Shown here: piece by piece, positions 1-7,666 of the stretch
Layout of the letters: each line of letters opens with the position of its first letter
Numbering within the stretch: position 1 is the stretch's first letter
Made by a program: the position numbers and the translations under genes
Source of the DNA: SLQH01 sp964612995
GTDB taxonomy: Bacteria > Planctomycetota > UBA11346
Assembly (NCBI GenBank): GCA_964612995.1
Contig: CAZTGE010000087.1
Location: 1-17,134 of the forward strand
Direction of reading: 5' to 3'
DNA length: 17,134 nt
Notes under the pieces: generated by a model
What the model was told of the DNA's origin: nothing
Databases searched by the model: none
What the model saw: the letters and a program-made list of their open reading frames with translations, nothing else

Positions 1-999
1 GGCGCCGACATCGGCGCGGCGCGCGCCGGGGGGGGCGGCGTGGAGGCCGGGTGGGAGGCCCGCCGCGACGCGGTGCTCGTGACCATCAGCGGGGCCTACG
101 CGAACGCGGTGACAGCCGCGGCCACCGCCGGAGCGCGTGACCGCGCCGAAGCCTGGCGCCATCGGCTCCTCGAACGCAGTCGCGCCCGGCAGCGGGTCGG
201 GCGCGCCACGCCTGCCGACCTCGCCGCCGCCGAGGCCGGGCTGGAGCGGGCCCGGCGCGAACGCGCGGCGGCCGTGGCGGCGGCGCGCCAGGCCGAGGGC
301 GACCTCAATGCGGCCATGGGCCGGCCGGCCGACACGCCGGTACGTCTCGCCGGTCTGCCCGCGACTCCTGCCGATCCCGCTCTCGCCGACCTGACACGCC
401 TGCTGCGCACGGCGGCCGAGCGTCAGCCCTTGCTGGCGCAGGCGCTCAGCGAAGTCGCCCGGCGGCGCGCCGAGGCGGCGCGCACGCGCGCCGCCGGACG
501 GCCGCGGGTGGACGCCGAGGCGGTCTACGGCTGGCGCAGCCGCACCCCCGAGGGTGGCACGACGGGCGAGGACGATCTCTGGAGTCTGGGCCTGGGCCTG
601 TCCTGGCCGCTGTTCACCGGCTTCGCCCAATCGCGGCGCGACGAGCGCGATCGCACCCTCGCCGCCCAGGCCGCCGCCGATCACGACGACGCCGTGGTGA
701 CGGTGGCGGCGCGCATCTGGCGCGCGTGGTGGCAGGCGCACGCCGCCGGCGCCGCGCTCGAAGCGGCGCGCGCCGAGCACGCGAGCGCCGGTGAAGACCT
801 GCGACGGGTGCGCGGCCAGCTGACCGTCGGGGCCGCCACCGCGACCGAACACCTGGCCGCGCTCGCCGCGCTCGCCGCTGCCGAGGAGCAGGTGACCGCC
901 ACGCGCGGCCGCTTGCTGCTGGCCGGGATCCGCGTGCGCGCCGCCGCCGGCCTCGACCCCCGCATCCCGGCCCCAGCCCCTGGAGACGACACCCCGTGA
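1..999 (+). CDS. TolC-like outer-membrane efflux protein (5' end missing)
   Basis: This is the C-terminal part of a TolC/OEP-family protein, the outer-membrane channel of a tripartite exporter. The frame is open from base 1, so the gene enters from outside the window; a GTG at 40 is internal, not a convincing start. About 332 residues remain of a usual 420-480. The composition is typical: long Ala/Arg/Glu-rich helices that would form the periplasmic barrel, interrupted by a beta-strand stretch (GLGLSWPLFTGF, about 185 residues into the GTG-40 reading) matching the second membrane beta hairpin of the family. No signal peptide is visible because the N-terminus is absent. Its stop overlaps the GTG start of the adaptor gene by 3 bases (GTGA), so the two are translationally coupled. 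It presumably works with the adaptor and ABC proteins that follow. Family assignment is confident; substrate is unknown. Confidence 0.85.
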   Translation, partial: GADIGAARAGGGGVEAGWEARRDAVLVTISGAYANAVTAAATAGARDRAEAWRHRLLERSRARQRVGRATPADLAAAEAGLERARRERAAAVAAARQAEGDLNAAMGRPADTPVRLAGLPATPADPALADLTRLLRTAAERQPLLAQALSEVARRRAEAARTRAAGRPRVDAEAVYGWRSRTPEGGTTGEDDLWSLGLGLSWPLFTGFAQSRRDERDRTLAAQAAADHDDAVVTVAARIWRAWWQAHAAGAALEAARAEHASAGEDLRRVRGQLTVGAATATEHLAALAALAAAEEQVTATRGRLLLAGIRVRAAAGLDPRIPAPAPGDDTP

Positions 1000-2318
1000 A
1001 GACCGTCATCGTCGTGCTGATCCTCGCCCTCATCGGCGCCCTCGTGTGGTGGGCCGCGGCAGACGGCGCGGCCGAAACCGTGGCGCCCACCACCGTGCGC
1101 GTGCGCCGGGCCGATCTCGCCACCACCGTGCTGGCCACCGGCGCGGTGCGCCCGCGCACCGGGGCCGAGGTCCGCGTCGGCGCCCGCATCAGCGGTACGG
1201 TCCGGGCCCTGCACGCCAATACCGGCGACCGCGTCGAGGCCGGCGCCACCATCGCCGAAATCGACCCGACCGAGCTGGCCGCGACCGTCGACCGCCAGCG
1301 AGCCGAACTCGCTTTGGCCGAGAACCGCGCCGCCAGCGCCGCGCAGCTGAATCCCCAGGCGATCGCCCGGGCGCAGGCGGAGGTCGCCCAGCTGCAGGCC
1401 AGCGTCGCCCTGCTGGCAAGCGAGGCCGACCGCGACGCGACGCTGCACGACGATGATCTGCTGAGCACCGAAGCGCGCGACCGCGGCGAGGAGCGGCTGG
1501 CCGTGGCCCGCGCCCGCCTGGCCGCCGCCGAGGCCGNNNNNNNNNNNNNNNNNNNNNNNNNNNNNNNNNNNNNNNNNNNNNNNNNNNNNNNNNNNNNNNN
1601 NNNNNNNNNNNNNNNNNNNNNNNNNNNNNNNNNNNNCGAGGCCGAGCGCACCGCGGCCGAGATCGACCGCGCCCGGGCCCAGCTGGCCGAGGCCCGCACG
1701 CGCTTGGGCTATGCCACCATCACCGCGCCGATCGACGGGGTGGTCGCCTCGGTGAGCACCCAGCAAGGCGAGACCATCGCCGCCGGCCTGAACGCGCCCA
1801 CCTTCGTCACCATCATCGACCTCGCGCGCCTGCAGGTCGACGCCTACGTCGACGAGATCGACATCGGCGCCCTGGCCGTCGGCCAGACCGCCACCTTCAC
1901 CGTCGACGCCTACCCCGGTCACACCTTCACCGGCCGGATCACGGCCATCAACCCCACCGCTGTACTGCGCGACAACGTGGTCAGCTACGTGGTCGAGATC
2001 GCCATCGAGCAGCCGGCCGACGACGCCCCCGATACCGGCTCAGATGCCGATGCCGACGATGCGCCGATCCTGCGGCCCGAGATGACAGCCGCGGTGACCA
2101 TCGCCACCGAGCGTCTGCCCGACGCCCTGGTGCTGCCGGCACGGGCCATCCATCGCCGCGACGGCACCACCGTGGTCCACCGCCTGCAGGATGGCACGCC
2201 CCGGGCAGTGCCGGTCACCATCGGCCGCCAGATCGGCGGCGAGGTCCAACTCCTCGATGGGGTCGCCGCTGGCGACACCGTCCTCCTCGATCCCCCGCAG
2301 AACCGAGACACGCCATGA
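996..2318 (+). CDS. MacA-like periplasmic adaptor (HlyD/RND-type membrane fusion protein), interrupted by N gap
   Basis: The product is an inner-membrane-anchored periplasmic adaptor that links an ABC exporter to the TolC-like channel. It starts at GTG 996, overlapping the upstream stop. Residues about 3-21 form one hydrophobic anchor helix. A lipoyl/biotinyl half follows (SGTVRALHANTGDRVEAG), then a long Ala/Arg/Glu-rich coiled-coil hairpin, the second lipoyl half (YATITAPIDGVVASV), beta-barrel segments (VDAYVDEIDIG) and the family signature near LRPEMTAAV. The 100-N gap lies in the hairpin; the frame reads through only if the true gap length is 100 or differs by a multiple of three. With the gap counted the protein is 440 residues, normal for MacA relatives. 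A stretch rich in Asp between the barrel and membrane-proximal parts (DDAPDTGSDADADDAP) is unusual. The stop overlaps the next start (ATGA). Confidence 0.85.
   Translation: MKTVIVVLILALIGALVWWAAADGAAETVAPTTVRVRRADLATTVLATGAVRPRTGAEVRVGARISGTVRALHANTGDRVEAGATIAEIDPTELAATVDRQRAELALAENRAASAAQLNPQAIARAQAEVAQLQASVALLASEADRDATLHDDDLLSTEARDRGEERLAVARARLAAAEAXXXXXXXXXXXXXXXXXXXXXXXXXXXXXXXXXXEAERTAAEIDRARAQLAEARTRLGYATITAPIDGVVASVSTQQGETIAAGLNAPTFVTIIDLARLQVDAYVDEIDIGALAVGQTATFTVDAYPGHTFTGRITAINPTAVLRDNVVSYVVEIAIEQPADDAPDTGSDADADDAPILRPEMTAAVTIATERLPDALVLPARAIHRRDGTTVVHRLQDGTPRAVPVTIGRQIGGEVQLLDGVAAGDTVLLDPPQNRDTP
1537..1636. other. Assembly gap of 100 N
   Basis: Exactly 100 N bases, the conventional placeholder for a scaffold gap of unknown size. 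It falls in the coiled-coil part of the adaptor gene, where Ala/Glu/Arg-rich near-repeats could have broken the assembly. The reading frame is the same on both sides when 100 bases are counted, but that has a one-in-three chance of happening by accident. Confidence 0.98.
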
Positions 2319-3061
2319 TCGAACTCAGCCACATCACCAAGACCTACGGATCGGGAGCGACGGCGACGCCGGTGCTCACCGATGTCGGCTTCACCGTCGC
2401 CGCCGGCGAATACGTCGCCATCATGGGCGGCTCGGGCACCGGCAAGAGCACTTTGATGAACCTGCTCGGCCTGCTGGACCGGCCCAGCGGCGGCTCCTAC
2501 CGGCTCGAGGGCACCGAGGCGGCCGGCCTCGACGACCGCGCCCGGTCGCGACTGCGCAACCGGCTCCTCGGCTTCGTGTTCCAGCAGTTCCATCTGCTGC
2601 CGGGCATCGACGCCGCGCGCAACGTGCAGCTGCCCTTGCTCTATGCCGAGCGCTACCCGGCCGATGCCGCGGAACGCACCCGCGCCGCCCTGGCCACCGT
2701 CGGCCTGGGCGATCGCATGCACCACCGGCCGAATCAGCTCTCCGGTGGCCAGCAGCAGCGGGTGGCCATCGCCCGCGCCCTGATCGCCGATCCCGAGCTG
2801 ATCCTCGCCGACGAGCCCACCGGCAACCTCGACCGCCGCAGCGGGCTCGAGATCCTGGCCCTGTTCCAGTCGCTCCACGCCCAGGGCCGCACCCTGGTGC
2901 TGGTGACCCACGATCAGGCGGTGGCCGAACACGCCAGCCGCATCCTCACCGTCGCCGACGGCGGTATCGCCGAGGACCGGGCCAATCCGCAGCCGCGCGA
3001 CGCCGCCGCCGAGCTGGCCGCGCTGCCCGAACCCACGACCGACCGGGAGGTGGCCTCATGA
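2315..3061 (+). CDS. MacB/LolD-type ABC transporter ATP-binding protein
   Basis: This 248-residue protein is a complete nucleotide-binding domain that would power the two permeases downstream. Visible motifs in order are Walker A GGSGTGKST (38-46), the Q-loop glutamines near VFQQF (88-92), the signature LSGGQQQR (142-149), Walker B plus D-loop LILADEPTGNLD (162-173) and the switch histidine in VTHD (His199). The LSGGQQQRVAIARAL and DEPTGNLD wording is that of the MacB/LolD/FtsE class, which works with mechanotransmitting permeases. The start ATG overlaps the adaptor stop by 4 bases and the stop overlaps the first permease start in the same way. A roughly 30-residue tail after the core (RANPQPRDAAAELAALPEP) has no obvious function. 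In E. coli MacB this domain is fused to the permease; here it is a separate chain. Confidence 0.93.
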   Translation: MIELSHITKTYGSGATATPVLTDVGFTVAAGEYVAIMGGSGTGKSTLMNLLGLLDRPSGGSYRLEGTEAAGLDDRARSRLRNRLLGFVFQQFHLLPGIDAARNVQLPLLYAERYPADAAERTRAALATVGLGDRMHHRPNQLSGGQQQRVAIARALIADPELILADEPTGNLDRRSGLEILALFQSLHAQGRTLVLVTHDQAVAEHASRILTVADGGIAEDRANPQPRDAAAELAALPEPTTDREVAS

Positions 3062-4263
3062 AGCTCCTGCGTATCGCCGCCGACGGCCTGTACACCCTCG
3101 CCATGCATCCGCTGCGCAGCGGCCTGATGACCCTGGGCACGGTGGTCGGCGTCGCGGCGCTGATCGTGGTCATGGCCCTGGGAGCGGGTACGCAGCGCAA
3201 GCTGCACCAGCGTCTGCAGAACTTCGGTCCCGACGCGATCATGATCCCCGCCGGCGGCGGCAAGCGCCCCGGTCCGGACATGAACACCACCACCCTCACC
3301 CTGGCCGACGCCGAGGCCATCCGCAGCCAGGTTCCCGACCTGGCCCTGGTCAGCCCCATGGCCTGGCATTACGGCATGCCGCTCAAGCACGACGACCGGC
3401 AGCACCAGGCCTTCCTGTGGGGCGTCGAGCCCGACTGGCATCAAGCCTTCAGCTGGTATCCGGCCAGCGGCCGTGGCATCACCGCGGGCGACGTCGCCGC
3501 CCAGGCCCGGGTCTGCGTCCTCGGTGCGAGCGTCGCCCGTGAGCTGTTCGGGCAGGCCGATCCCATCGGCCGCTCGCTCCAGGCCAACAACGTCCGCCTG
3601 GAGGTGGTCGGCGTGCTCGAAGAGCGCGGCGCCAGCCCCATGGGCGGCGACTGGGACGACCGCCTGCTGGTGCCGATCACCACCGCCATGCGGCGCATCC
3701 TCAACGTCGACCACCTCGGCGTGATCCGCGTGCTGGTCGACGACCCCGCCCAACTCGAGGCGAAGAGCCGGGCGATCCGCGACCTGTTGCGCACCCGCCA
3801 CCGCATCACCCCGCCGCAGGAGGACGACTTCCGTATCGTCAGCGCGGCGGTGATCGCCCGCTTCGCCGGCAAGCAGAGCGGCACCCTGCAGCTGCTCCTG
3901 ACCGTGTTGGCCGCGGTCAGCCTGCTGGTCGGCGGCGTGGTGCAGATGAGCGTGCTGTTGGTGGCGGTGAGCGAACGCACCAACGAGGTCGGCCTGCGCC
4001 GTGCCGTCGGCGCCTCAGAGGGCGACATCTTCCGCCAGTTCCTGGTCGAATCGGTGGCCGTGGCCCTCGTGGGTCTGGTCGTGGGTCTGGTTCTCGGCCA
4101 CGCCCTGTGCCTGCTCCTGCCGCGCGTCCTGCCCATGCCGCTGGTGCCCGGCTGGCCACCGGTGCTCATCGCCGTGGCCGCCGCTCTGGCGGTGGGGCTG
4201 GTCTTCGGCCTGCAGCCGGCGCGGCGGGCCGCCCGTCTCGACCCGGTGTCGGCGCTGCGATGA
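3058..4263 (+). CDS. MacB/FtsX-type ABC permease, first copy
   Basis: A 401-residue permease of the MacB/FtsX fold. I chose the ATG at 3058, which overlaps the ATPase stop (ATGA); a longer open frame upstream is antisense-like noise. Topology is as expected: one N-terminal helix (LRSGLMTLGTVVGVAALIVV), a large periplasmic domain of about 230 residues, then three C-terminal helices (LLLTVLAAVSLLVGGVVQM; VALVGLVVGLVLGHALCLLL; VLIAVAAALAVGLVFGL). Conserved family landmarks are the coupling segment ERTNEVGLRRAVGAS and the terminal RRAARLDPVSALR. It probably pairs with the second permease to make a heterodimeric core with the ATPase, which differs from the homodimeric fused MacB. The stop overlaps the next ATG. 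Assignment to the family is firm; substrate cannot be read from sequence. Confidence 0.92.
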   Translation: MKLLRIAADGLYTLAMHPLRSGLMTLGTVVGVAALIVVMALGAGTQRKLHQRLQNFGPDAIMIPAGGGKRPGPDMNTTTLTLADAEAIRSQVPDLALVSPMAWHYGMPLKHDDRQHQAFLWGVEPDWHQAFSWYPASGRGITAGDVAAQARVCVLGASVARELFGQADPIGRSLQANNVRLEVVGVLEERGASPMGGDWDDRLLVPITTAMRRILNVDHLGVIRVLVDDPAQLEAKSRAIRDLLRTRHRITPPQEDDFRIVSAAVIARFAGKQSGTLQLLLTVLAAVSLLVGGVVQMSVLLVAVSERTNEVGLRRAVGASEGDIFRQFLVESVAVALVGLVVGLVLGHALCLLLPRVLPMPLVPGWPPVLIAVAAALAVGLVFGLQPARRAARLDPVSALR

Positions 4264-5471
4264 GCCCCTGGCGTCTCGCCGGCCTGTCTGCCGCGCTGCT
4301 CGCGCACCACCGCCTGCGCACCGCCCTCAGCGTGCTGGGGGTGGGCCTGGGCGTGGCGGCGGTGATCGTCACCGCCGCCATCGGCCGCGGCGCCGAGGCC
4401 GAGATGGTGGCACGGGTGCGCGCCATGGGCACCGATCTGATCGCGGTCAACGCCGGTCAGACCCGGGTCATCGCCGGTCGGGCGCGGCAGATGAGCACCG
4501 TCACCACCCTCAGCGCCGCCGATGCCGAGGCCATCGCCGAATTGCCGTCGGTGGCCGAGGCCGCCGCCGCCCTCAACCGCAAGACGACCCTGCACTGGGG
4601 CGGCACCACCGCCACCACCACCGTGGTCGGCGCCGGGGCCAGCATCGCCGTGGTGCGCGACCTGCGCCTCGCCGCCGGCCGGTTCCACAATCAGGCCGAT
4701 GCCCGGCTGCGCGCGCGGGTGGCGGTGCTCGGGCCGACGGTGGTCGCCAACCTGTTCGGCGGCGCCGATCCCTTCGGCCGCAGCGTGCGTATCGGTCGGG
4801 TCCCGTTCACGGTGATCGGCGTCACCGCGCCCAAGGGGGTCGATGCCGGTGGTGTCGATCAAGACGATCAGGTCTACATCCCCCTGAGCACGGCCATGCG
4901 CCGCGTCGCCAACGTCGATCACGTCGATGCCATCTACGCCCAGATCCGCGGCGAGGAGCGCATGGCCGAGGCCGAAACCGCCATCGCCGCCCTGCTGCGT
5001 GAGCGGCACCGTCTGCGCGGCCGGCCCGACGATTTCACCGTGCAGAACCAGGCGAGCCTGCTGGCGCACCAGCGCGAGACCGCCGCCGCCACCACCCTGC
5101 TCACCGCCGGTGTCGCCGCCATCGCCCTGATGGTGGGCGGCGTCGGCATCCTGGCGGTGATGCTGCTCGCGGTGCGCGAGCGCACCCATGAAATCGGCCT
5201 GCGTCGGGCCCTCGGCGCCAGCCGCGCCGCGGTGCGCTGGCAGTTCCTGCTCGAAGCCACCGGCCTGAGCCTGACCGGCGGCGTGACCGGGCTCGCCCTC
5301 GGCATCGCCGGCATTCTCGCGGCACGCGCCCTCACGACCTGGCGTCCACCGCTGCCGTGGGACTACGCCGTGGCCGGAGTGCTGATCACCCTGGCCCTCG
5401 GCGTACTCGCCGGCGCCTGGCCCGCCACCAGAGCGGCCCGGCTCGACCCCGTCGTCGCCCTGCAGGGGTGA
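4260..5471 (+). CDS. MacB/FtsX-type ABC permease, second copy
   Basis: A 403-residue paralogue of the preceding permease, starting at ATG 4260 inside the upstream stop. It shows the same order: N-terminal helix (LRTALSVLGVGLGVAAVIVT), a periplasmic domain, then three helices beginning with AIALMVGGVGILAVMLLAV, the coupling motif ERTHEIGLRRALGAS, and the family ending TRAARLDPVVALQG. The periplasmic domains of the two permeases share the layout AMRR(V/I)xNVDH but differ widely elsewhere, so they are old paralogues rather than a recent duplication. It is the last gene of the tripartite operon; a weak hairpin lies 16 bases after the stop. It probably forms a heterodimer with the first permease. 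Confidence 0.92.
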   Translation: MSPWRLAGLSAALLAHHRLRTALSVLGVGLGVAAVIVTAAIGRGAEAEMVARVRAMGTDLIAVNAGQTRVIAGRARQMSTVTTLSAADAEAIAELPSVAEAAAALNRKTTLHWGGTTATTTVVGAGASIAVVRDLRLAAGRFHNQADARLRARVAVLGPTVVANLFGGADPFGRSVRIGRVPFTVIGVTAPKGVDAGGVDQDDQVYIPLSTAMRRVANVDHVDAIYAQIRGEERMAEAETAIAALLRERHRLRGRPDDFTVQNQASLLAHQRETAAATTLLTAGVAAIALMVGGVGILAVMLLAVRERTHEIGLRRALGASRAAVRWQFLLEATGLSLTGGVTGLALGIAGILAARALTTWRPPLPWDYAVAGVLITLALGVLAGAWPATRAARLDPVVALQG

Positions 5472-5743
5472 GGACCGATCCCAGACCTCCCCGTCGAGGG
5501 GGGCACGAAGAAGGAGCTCATGGTCATTGCAAGGAAGGCCTCCACCCACAACCCATCCATGGGCCGGGTGTCGAGGAGAAGCATCCGCTCAGAAACCAAT
5601 GGGATCAACCCCCATCGCAGACCCCAAGGTGGTGTCGGCGGTCTCGTAACGACACAGCGGGTTCGGCTGTGTTCATCTTGTAGTCAGTTTACCTGGCATA
5701 TTGGTACAACACTCACACTCCAATATCTCACGGGAGAGATCTC
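5472..5743. promoter_or_regulatory. Leader region of the EF-hand gene with two stem-loops
   Basis: This 272-base stretch holds no convincing gene. Its last 90 bases are less GC-rich than the surroundings and contain two inverted repeats. The first is ACACAGC (5652-5658) with GCTGTGT (5666-5672), loop 7. The second is ATATTGG (5698-5704) with CCAATAT (5720-5726), spacer 15, ending 17 bases before the start codon. A ribosome-binding site GGGAGAG lies at 5732-5738. TTGTAG at 5678 is a possible -35 box, but no well-spaced -10 box was found. The second repeat could be an operator or an RNA hairpin. Confidence 0.4.
5487..5503 (+). terminator. Weak terminator-like hairpin after the ABC operon
   Basis: CTCCCC pairs with GGGGGG around a five-base loop (GTCGA), with one G-T wobble, 16 bases after the permease stop. 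No T-tract follows, so intrinsic termination is doubtful. It is the only candidate seen directly after the operon. Confidence 0.25.
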
Positions 5744-6751
5744 ATGATCCGCACCATACTCATCACCATGACCGGTCTTGCCGCCCTGGCCGCGGCCGAA
5801 GGAGGCTGCGGTGGCCACGGCCACGGCCACGGCTGCCACGGCAAGCCCACCCCCGAGCAGAAGGCCGAGCAGAAGGCCGAGCACAAGGCCGAGCACAAGG
5901 CCGAGCACAAGGCCAAGGCCTTCGCCCGCTTTGACGCCGACCAGGACGGCGCCATCACCCTCCAGGAGTTCGTGAAGTTCCCCGAGCAATCGCAGCCCGA
6001 GGGCGTCGGCGAGGACATGATCAAGTTCGCCAAAGCCATGCGCGAGCGCCGCGTCGCCATGCACAAGGCCGTGTTCCCCCTGGCCGACGCCGATGGCGAC
6101 GGGAAGCTGACCAAGGAGGAATTCGATACCTGCCGCAGTCACACCCAAAAGCTGTCCTTCGCCGAGGCCGACGCAGATGGCGACGGAGCGGTCACCATGA
6201 AGGAGCTCAAGGCCTTCCTGCCGGCGCCGCCGCCCCAGCCCGCCGGTCGGGGCTGCGGCAAGCACGCCGAGGGCAAGGAATGCGGCAAGCACGCCGAAGG
6301 CAAGGGCTGCGGCAAGCACGCCGAGGGCAAGGAATGCGGCAAGCACGCCGAAGGCAAGGGCTGCGGCAAGCGCGTTGAGGGCAAGGGCTGCGGCAAGCGC
6401 GTTGAGGGCAAGGGCAGCGGCAAGCACGCCGAGGGCAAGCACGCTGAGGGCAAGGGCAGCGGCAAGCACGCCGAGGGCAAGGAATGCGGCAAGCACGCCG
6501 AGGGCAAGGAATGCGGCAAGCACGCCGAAGGCAAGGCCTGCGGCAAGCACGCCGAGGGCAGGGCCTGCGGCAAACACGCCAAGGGCAAGGGCTGCGGCAA
6601 GCACCGTCCGGCCGACGCCTTCCAGCGCGCCGACACCGACCAGGACGGCAAGCTCAGCCCCGAGGAGTGGGAGAGCATCCGACCTTTCGCGCACCACGGT
6701 CGCCACTGCGGCAAGTGCGGCGAGAGCGGCAAGATCGAAGCCGAAGGCTGA
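5744..6751 (+). CDS. Secreted EF-hand protein with Cys/His/Lys nonapeptide repeats
   Basis: A 335-residue exported protein, probably a metal or calcium binder. The start ATG has a good upstream site (GGGAGAG). Residues 1-18 look like a short signal peptide (MIRTILITMTGLAALAAA). A Gly/His segment follows (HGHGHGCHG, 25-33), then a KAEHKAEHKAE helix. Four EF-hand loops are readable: 64-75 (DADQDGAITLQE), 115-126 (DADGDGKLTKEE), 143-154 (DADGDGAVTMKE) and 297-308 (DTDQDGKLSPEE), all with the expected acidic positions. Between the third and fourth loops, residues 170-287 are about 12 copies of a nine-residue unit, (G/E/A)-C-G-K-H-A-E-G-K, with R for H in two and S for C in two. The tail has HHGRHCGKCGES. 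EF-hand family membership is strong; the role of the repeat is inferred from its metal-ligand content. A two-component remnant lies 13 bases downstream. Confidence 0.85.
   Translation: MIRTILITMTGLAALAAAEGGCGGHGHGHGCHGKPTPEQKAEQKAEHKAEHKAEHKAKAFARFDADQDGAITLQEFVKFPEQSQPEGVGEDMIKFAKAMRERRVAMHKAVFPLADADGDGKLTKEEFDTCRSHTQKLSFAEADADGDGAVTMKELKAFLPAPPPQPAGRGCGKHAEGKECGKHAEGKGCGKHAEGKECGKHAEGKGCGKRVEGKGCGKRVEGKGSGKHAEGKHAEGKGSGKHAEGKECGKHAEGKECGKHAEGKACGKHAEGRACGKHAKGKGCGKHRPADAFQRADTDQDGKLSPEEWESIRPFAHHGRHCGKCGESGKIEAEG
6251..6604 (+). repeat. 27-bp in-frame tandem repeat coding for CGKHAEGK units
   Basis: About 12 full copies of a 27-base unit, plus one 15-base partial copy (HAEGK only, after the seventh unit) and a final partial unit. 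The DNA copies are nearly identical, including alternation of GGC and GAA at the first codon, which suggests recent expansion by slippage or unequal exchange. Total length is 354 bases, all in frame. Confidence 0.9.
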
Positions 6752-6764
6752 CCTCGCCCTGACC

Positions 6765-7332
6765 ATGTGGCTACTTGTGGTCGAGGACCGAGAAGCAACA
6801 GGTCGCCGATATCGCCCACGAGCTGCGCACCCCCCTGACGAGCATGGCCGCAGACATCGGCTTCGCCCGCGCCCGACGGCCGGAGCTCGAGGAACTGAGC
6901 TTCAGCGAGCTCGCGGTCGAGGCCTGGGAGCCGCTGGCGGTGCGGGCCAGGGCCGCCGGTCAGGAGCTGGTCCTGGGCTGTGAGGCGGCCGACGGCCTGG
7001 CCGGGGATCCCGCCCTGTGCGCCATCCTGTGCACCAACCTGCTCGCCAACGCGGTCGCCCATGGCGCCGCCGGCCCGGTGCGGGTGCGAGCCGCGCAATC
7101 GGAGGACGGCTGCCGCATCGAGTTCTCGAACCCCGTGGACACCCAGGCCGCCGGCGACCGCGACCACCTCTTCCATCCCTTCGTACGCGAAGACTCGGCC
7201 CGCGGCGACCTGGGCGAGCACTCCGGCCTCGGCCTGGCCCTGGTCCGCCGCATCACCGAAGTCCACGGCGCCACCGCGAAGGCCCACGTGGCGAAGGATC
7301 GCTTCACGGTGGTCCTGACCTGGCCGACCTGA
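6765..7332 (+). pseudogene. Two-component remnant: response-regulator start joined out of frame to a histidine kinase C-terminus
   Basis: The ATG at 6765, 13 bases after the EF-hand stop, begins MWLLVVED, the first strand of a response-regulator receiver domain, but that frame then loses similarity. From about 6790 the next frame reads EKQQVADIAHELRTPL, the phosphoacceptor H-box of a histidine kinase, and runs on to a stop at 7332 with an N-box (LLANAVAHG) and a G2 box (HSGLGLALVRRITEVHG). Receiver, output, sensor, membrane and HAMP parts are absent. From the H-box histidine to the N-box asparagine there are only about 73 residues, against roughly 104 in EnvZ, so part of the dimerisation helix or linker is also gone. 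The G1 box is degenerate (EFSNPVD). The simplest reading is a deletion fusing two adjacent genes. TTG 6775 could start a 185-residue soluble kinase-like protein, so residual function is not excluded. Confidence 0.7.
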
Positions 7333-7666
7333 CTGCTCTTACCCCCGCAACATGGACGCCGGAATAAGGTGGTTTCGACGGACGTGGGGCCTATCGATAA
7401 AGTAACTACTCAGACCCATCGGGCATGAGTGGTTGCCAGCCGTATGTGGGGCCCCATCGCACCCGATGGAAGTCACCGGTATGCAGGAAACCCGGATGAC
7501 GTCACCGCCAGATTCCGCACAAGAAGGCCAAGCGTACTGACCATCCGCTGGCGCTTGTCACCCCACGCGGCCGAAGGCAGGACACAAGACGAGTGACGGC
7601 GCCCTCTGGAGGACGAAGTGTACGACGACCCCTATCAGCAGCACGGAAGCACCGAACGGGGTCGGT
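7333..7666. other. Non-coding convergent interval
   Basis: No supported gene is seen between the kinase remnant and the end of the leftward operon. The interval contains the 15-mer GTAACTACTCAGACC at 7402-7416, matching GTAACTGCTCAGACC at 17062-17076 except for one base, an inverted repeat CCATCGGG (7416-7423) with CCCGATGG (7462-7469), and two occurrences of GTGGGGCC (7384 and 7446). These suggest a decayed mobile or structured element. A small hairpin ACCGA/TCGGT (7651-7666) abuts the stop of the leftward operon and could be a weak terminator. Confidence 0.4.

Noticed and set aside
3441..5549. Long minus-strand open frame opposite the two ABC permeases.
   Set aside because: It spans two good permease genes with family motifs on the other strand, has low-complexity composition, and no start signal.
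6251..6604. Regularly spaced repeats that might suggest a CRISPR array.
   Set aside because: The units are contiguous, in frame, 27 bases long and have no unique spacers; no cas genes are near.
5684..6766. Minus-strand Leu/Ala-rich open frame opposite the EF-hand gene, looking like a multi-helix membrane protein.
   Set aside because: It is the complement of the 27-base repeat; the hydrophobic repeats mirror the CGKHAEGK codons. The + strand has a signal peptide, EF-hands and a ribosome-binding site.
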